Source: Bacteroidales bacterium (GTDB lineage: Bacteria > Bacteroidota > Bacteroidia > Bacteroidales > UBA7960). Taken from it: DNA of 6,549 nt. This document shows positions 5,077 to 6,549 of this stretch, in pieces. Where the stretch lies: contig PWHO01000051.1 of assembly GCA_003555385.1 (NCBI GenBank), positions 1 through 6,549 of the forward strand, given 5' to 3'. Each line of letters opens with the position of its first letter. Positions within the stretch are counted from its first letter, which is position 1. The position numbers and the translations under genes are program-made. Under the pieces are notes generated by a model that saw only the letters and a program-made list of their open reading frames with translations, had not been told where the DNA came from and ran no database searches.

Positions 5077-6336
5077 TTACCTTTTTCGATTGTCCTTCCC
5101 CGGAGGCCTTTTCCCCTGGGGTCTTTTCCCCTGGGGTCTTTTCCTTGAAAAGTGCTTGCCTGGTCTACCTGCCCGGACAACTTTCCCCGGGTTATATTCC
5201 GGCGCTTCACCCATATCCTGAGGAAGCGCGGGCTTATCCACCGTGCGGCGAAGAAGACGTTCTATGGATGCGAACTTGCGCTGATCATCAGGCGAAACAA
5301 GTGTACAGGCTTTGCCATGGGCTCCCGCTCTTGCCGTACGACCAATCCGGTGAACATAATCTTCGGCATCGTGTGGAACGTCATAATTGATCACCATGTC
5401 AATATCCTCCACGTCGATCCCACGAGAAATAATATCAGTGGCAACAAGCACGCGCGTATGGCGACTTTTGAAGCGGTTCATTACCTGCTCCCGCTCTGAC
5501 TGATCCAGGTCCGAGTGGATTTCCTCAACAGATAACCCCTTGTTTTTAAGGTTTTTACTTAGCTGCTTGACCCCGATCTTGGTATCACTGAATATCAGGA
5601 TACTTTTCATCCGCTGATCAGCAGTCAGATGTCTGACCATGGGCATCTTCTGTTCCTCGTTTAAAATGTAGGCCTCCTGCCGGATCTGATCCGGGGGAGC
5701 CGACAAGCCAATATTAACCTCCCTGGCGTTGTTCAGAATTTTCCGGGCCAGCTCCCTGATCTTGGGAGGCATTGTGGCAGAAAACAACAAACGCTGGGTT
5801 TTTTGAGGAACTGTTGAGGCAATCTTCATGATGTCATCGAAAAAGCCCATATCAAGCATCCGGTCGGCTTCATCAAGAATAAAAAAATCAAGGCTGCTGA
5901 AGTCTACATAGCCGAGGTTAAGGTGGCTGATCATTCTTCCGGGGGTACAAACCACCAGGTCAGCCCCGCTGGTAAGAGCGCGCTTCTCATTGGAATACAC
6001 CGCACCGGTACCTCCTCCGTAAACGGCCAGAGAACTCACCGGGGCAAAATAGCCAAAGCCCTCCATCTGTTGTGAGATCTGAATGGCGAGTTCGCGTGTG
6101 GGTACCACAACCAGGGCCCTGATCTTATCTTTTTTAGAAGCCCTGATAATCTGATGAATTACCGGCAGCAAAAAAGCAGCCGTTTTACCTGTACCTGTCT
6201 GCGCACACGCAATCACATCCTTCCCCTCGAGAATGGTGGGGATAACCTCCTCCTGTACCGGAGTTGCTTCTTCAAAACGCATGGCCTCAATGCCATCCAT
6301 TACCTGTTGATCCAGTCCGAATTGTGTAAATTTCAA
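5077..6336 (-). CDS. rhlE: DEAD-box ATP-dependent RNA helicase, RhlE type
   Basis: A 419-residue helicase with all family motifs in order: Q motif region FGLDQQVMDGIEAMRFEEAT with PVQ (6-28), motif I AQTGTGKT (45-52), Ia PTREL (79-83), GG (107-108), Ib TPGR (131-134), II DEAD (155-158), III SAT (186-188), IV ILIFSDT (246-252), V ATDIISRGID (299-308) and VI HRIGRTARAG (329-338). Such enzymes unwind short RNA duplexes in ribosome assembly, RNA decay or cold adaptation. The RhlE subgroup is assigned from the short N-terminus and overall pattern. Residues 385-419 form a basic Gly/Pro/Arg/Lys tail with K-R-P-Q-G repeats, likely RNA-binding. The start is TTG (6336-6334); no in-frame ATG lies upstream before a stop, and the Q motif begins within a few residues. 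The hairpin cluster at 6351-6508 lies directly upstream. Confidence 0.95.
   Translation of the reverse strand: MKFTQFGLDQQVMDGIEAMRFEEATPVQEEVIPTILEGKDVIACAQTGTGKTAAFLLPVIHQIIRASKKDKIRALVVVPTRELAIQISQQMEGFGYFAPVSSLAVYGGGTGAVYSNEKRALTSGADLVVCTPGRMISHLNLGYVDFSSLDFFILDEADRMLDMGFFDDIMKIASTVPQKTQRLLFSATMPPKIRELARKILNNAREVNIGLSAPPDQIRQEAYILNEEQKMPMVRHLTADQRMKSILIFSDTKIGVKQLSKNLKNKGLSVEEIHSDLDQSEREQVMNRFKSRHTRVLVATDIISRGIDVEDIDMVINYDVPHDAEDYVHRIGRTARAGAHGKACTLVSPDDQRKFASIERLLRRTVDKPALPQDMGEAPEYNPGKVVRAGRPGKHFSRKRPQGKRPQGKRPPGKDNRKR
5096..5140 (-). repeat. 15-bp tandem repeat encoding the helicase tail
   Basis: Two identical plus-strand units TTCCCCTGGGGTCTT (5111-5125, 5126-5140) and one diverged unit (5096-5110). 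On the coding strand they encode the pentapeptide G-K-R-P-Q (or G-K-R-P-P). Copy-number change would keep the reading frame. Confidence 0.9.
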
Positions 6337-6350
6337 AACAGTTAAATTTA

Positions 6351-6508
6351 TTAGTCGAGGGCTATCGCCCTCTCCAGTTATTAGTTAGTCGGCGCTGCGC
6401 GCCTCCGGTTAGTCGTGGCTTCGCCACTCCAGTTGTTAGTTAGTCGAGGGCTATCGCCCTCTCCGGTTGTTAGTTTCCACGGCCCGTGAGAACCAACAAC
6501 TAACAACC
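6351..6508. repeat. Cluster of short palindromic hairpins with GTTAGT-rich spacers
   Basis: Four perfect hairpins lie in a row: 6357-6372 (GAGGGC, loop TATC), 6391-6403 (GGCGC, loop TGC), 6415-6427 (GTGGC, loop TTC) and 6446-6461 (same as the first). Each is preceded by TTAGTC and followed by TCC. Spacers are 18, 11 and 18 nt; the short one lacks one 7-nt ATTAGTT-like copy. The end is an inverted repeat, GGTTGTTAGTT (6465-6475) against AACTAACAACC (6498-6508), enclosing a smaller stem CACG/CGTG (6478-6488). No coding frame is evident on either strand from 6337 to 6549, and no TAnnTTTG promoter for the helicase was found there. The arrangement resembles REP-like or palindromic interspersed elements, but I cannot name the family. 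Bases 6509-6549 show nothing recognisable. Confidence 0.85.
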
Positions 6509-6549
6509 ACTCCGCCCGTTTACCAGACTACTGGCAGCTTCCCAATCAC

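Noticed and set aside
6351..6461. Row of intrinsic terminators
   Set aside because: None of the hairpins is followed by a T-run on either strand, and four in a row with shared spacers points to a repeat family.
6351..6508. CRISPR array
   Set aside because: Repeats are very short, spacers are near-identical GTTAGT-rich words and vary by 7-nt steps, and no cas genes are nearby.

Overview
The window looks like chromosomal DNA from a member of the Bacteroidota (Bacteroidia-like). Four things support this. The gene order nusB-yajC-ybbR-like-coaE is typical of the phylum. NusB is in the long form, about 317 residues. There is a PorQ-type secretion protein and a DUF3276/PUR-alpha-like protein. A promoter fits the Bacteroidota consensus TTTG-N20-TAnnTTTG exactly. 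No phage, insertion sequence, CRISPR array, tRNA or rRNA is visible.

Left block (1-3591, all minus strand, so transcription runs right to left): nusB (3591-2638), then a probable promoter, yajC (2581-2255), a YbbR-domain membrane protein (2254-1247, starting on the base after the yajC stop), coaE (1170-568) and the N-terminal third of porQ (415 to beyond base 1). This looks like a housekeeping operon covering rRNA antitermination, Sec accessory function, an envelope YbbR protein and the last step of CoA synthesis, followed by a type IX secretion component. The coaE-porQ junction holds a five-copy repeat of about 21 bp that includes the coaE stop codon.

Middle (3592-4287): a divergent intergenic region carries promoters in both directions. 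It drives a plus-strand DUF3276 nucleic-acid-binding protein with an unusually long acidic, repetitive tail.

Right block (4292-6336, minus strand): a RhlE-type DEAD-box RNA helicase with a basic repetitive tail is followed 23 bp downstream by a Kdo/WaaP-type lipopolysaccharide kinase. The kinase gene ends tail-to-tail with the DUF3276 gene, and an inverted repeat spans both stop codons.

Right edge (6337-6549): no gene is seen. The region upstream of the helicase holds a cluster of four short perfect hairpins whose stems differ in sequence but stay paired. They are separated by GTTAGT-rich spacers and end in a larger inverted repeat. This is the most unusual structure in the window. Bases 6509-6549 show nothing I can interpret. 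The genes themselves are ordinary core genes, and I do not see a new multi-gene system here.
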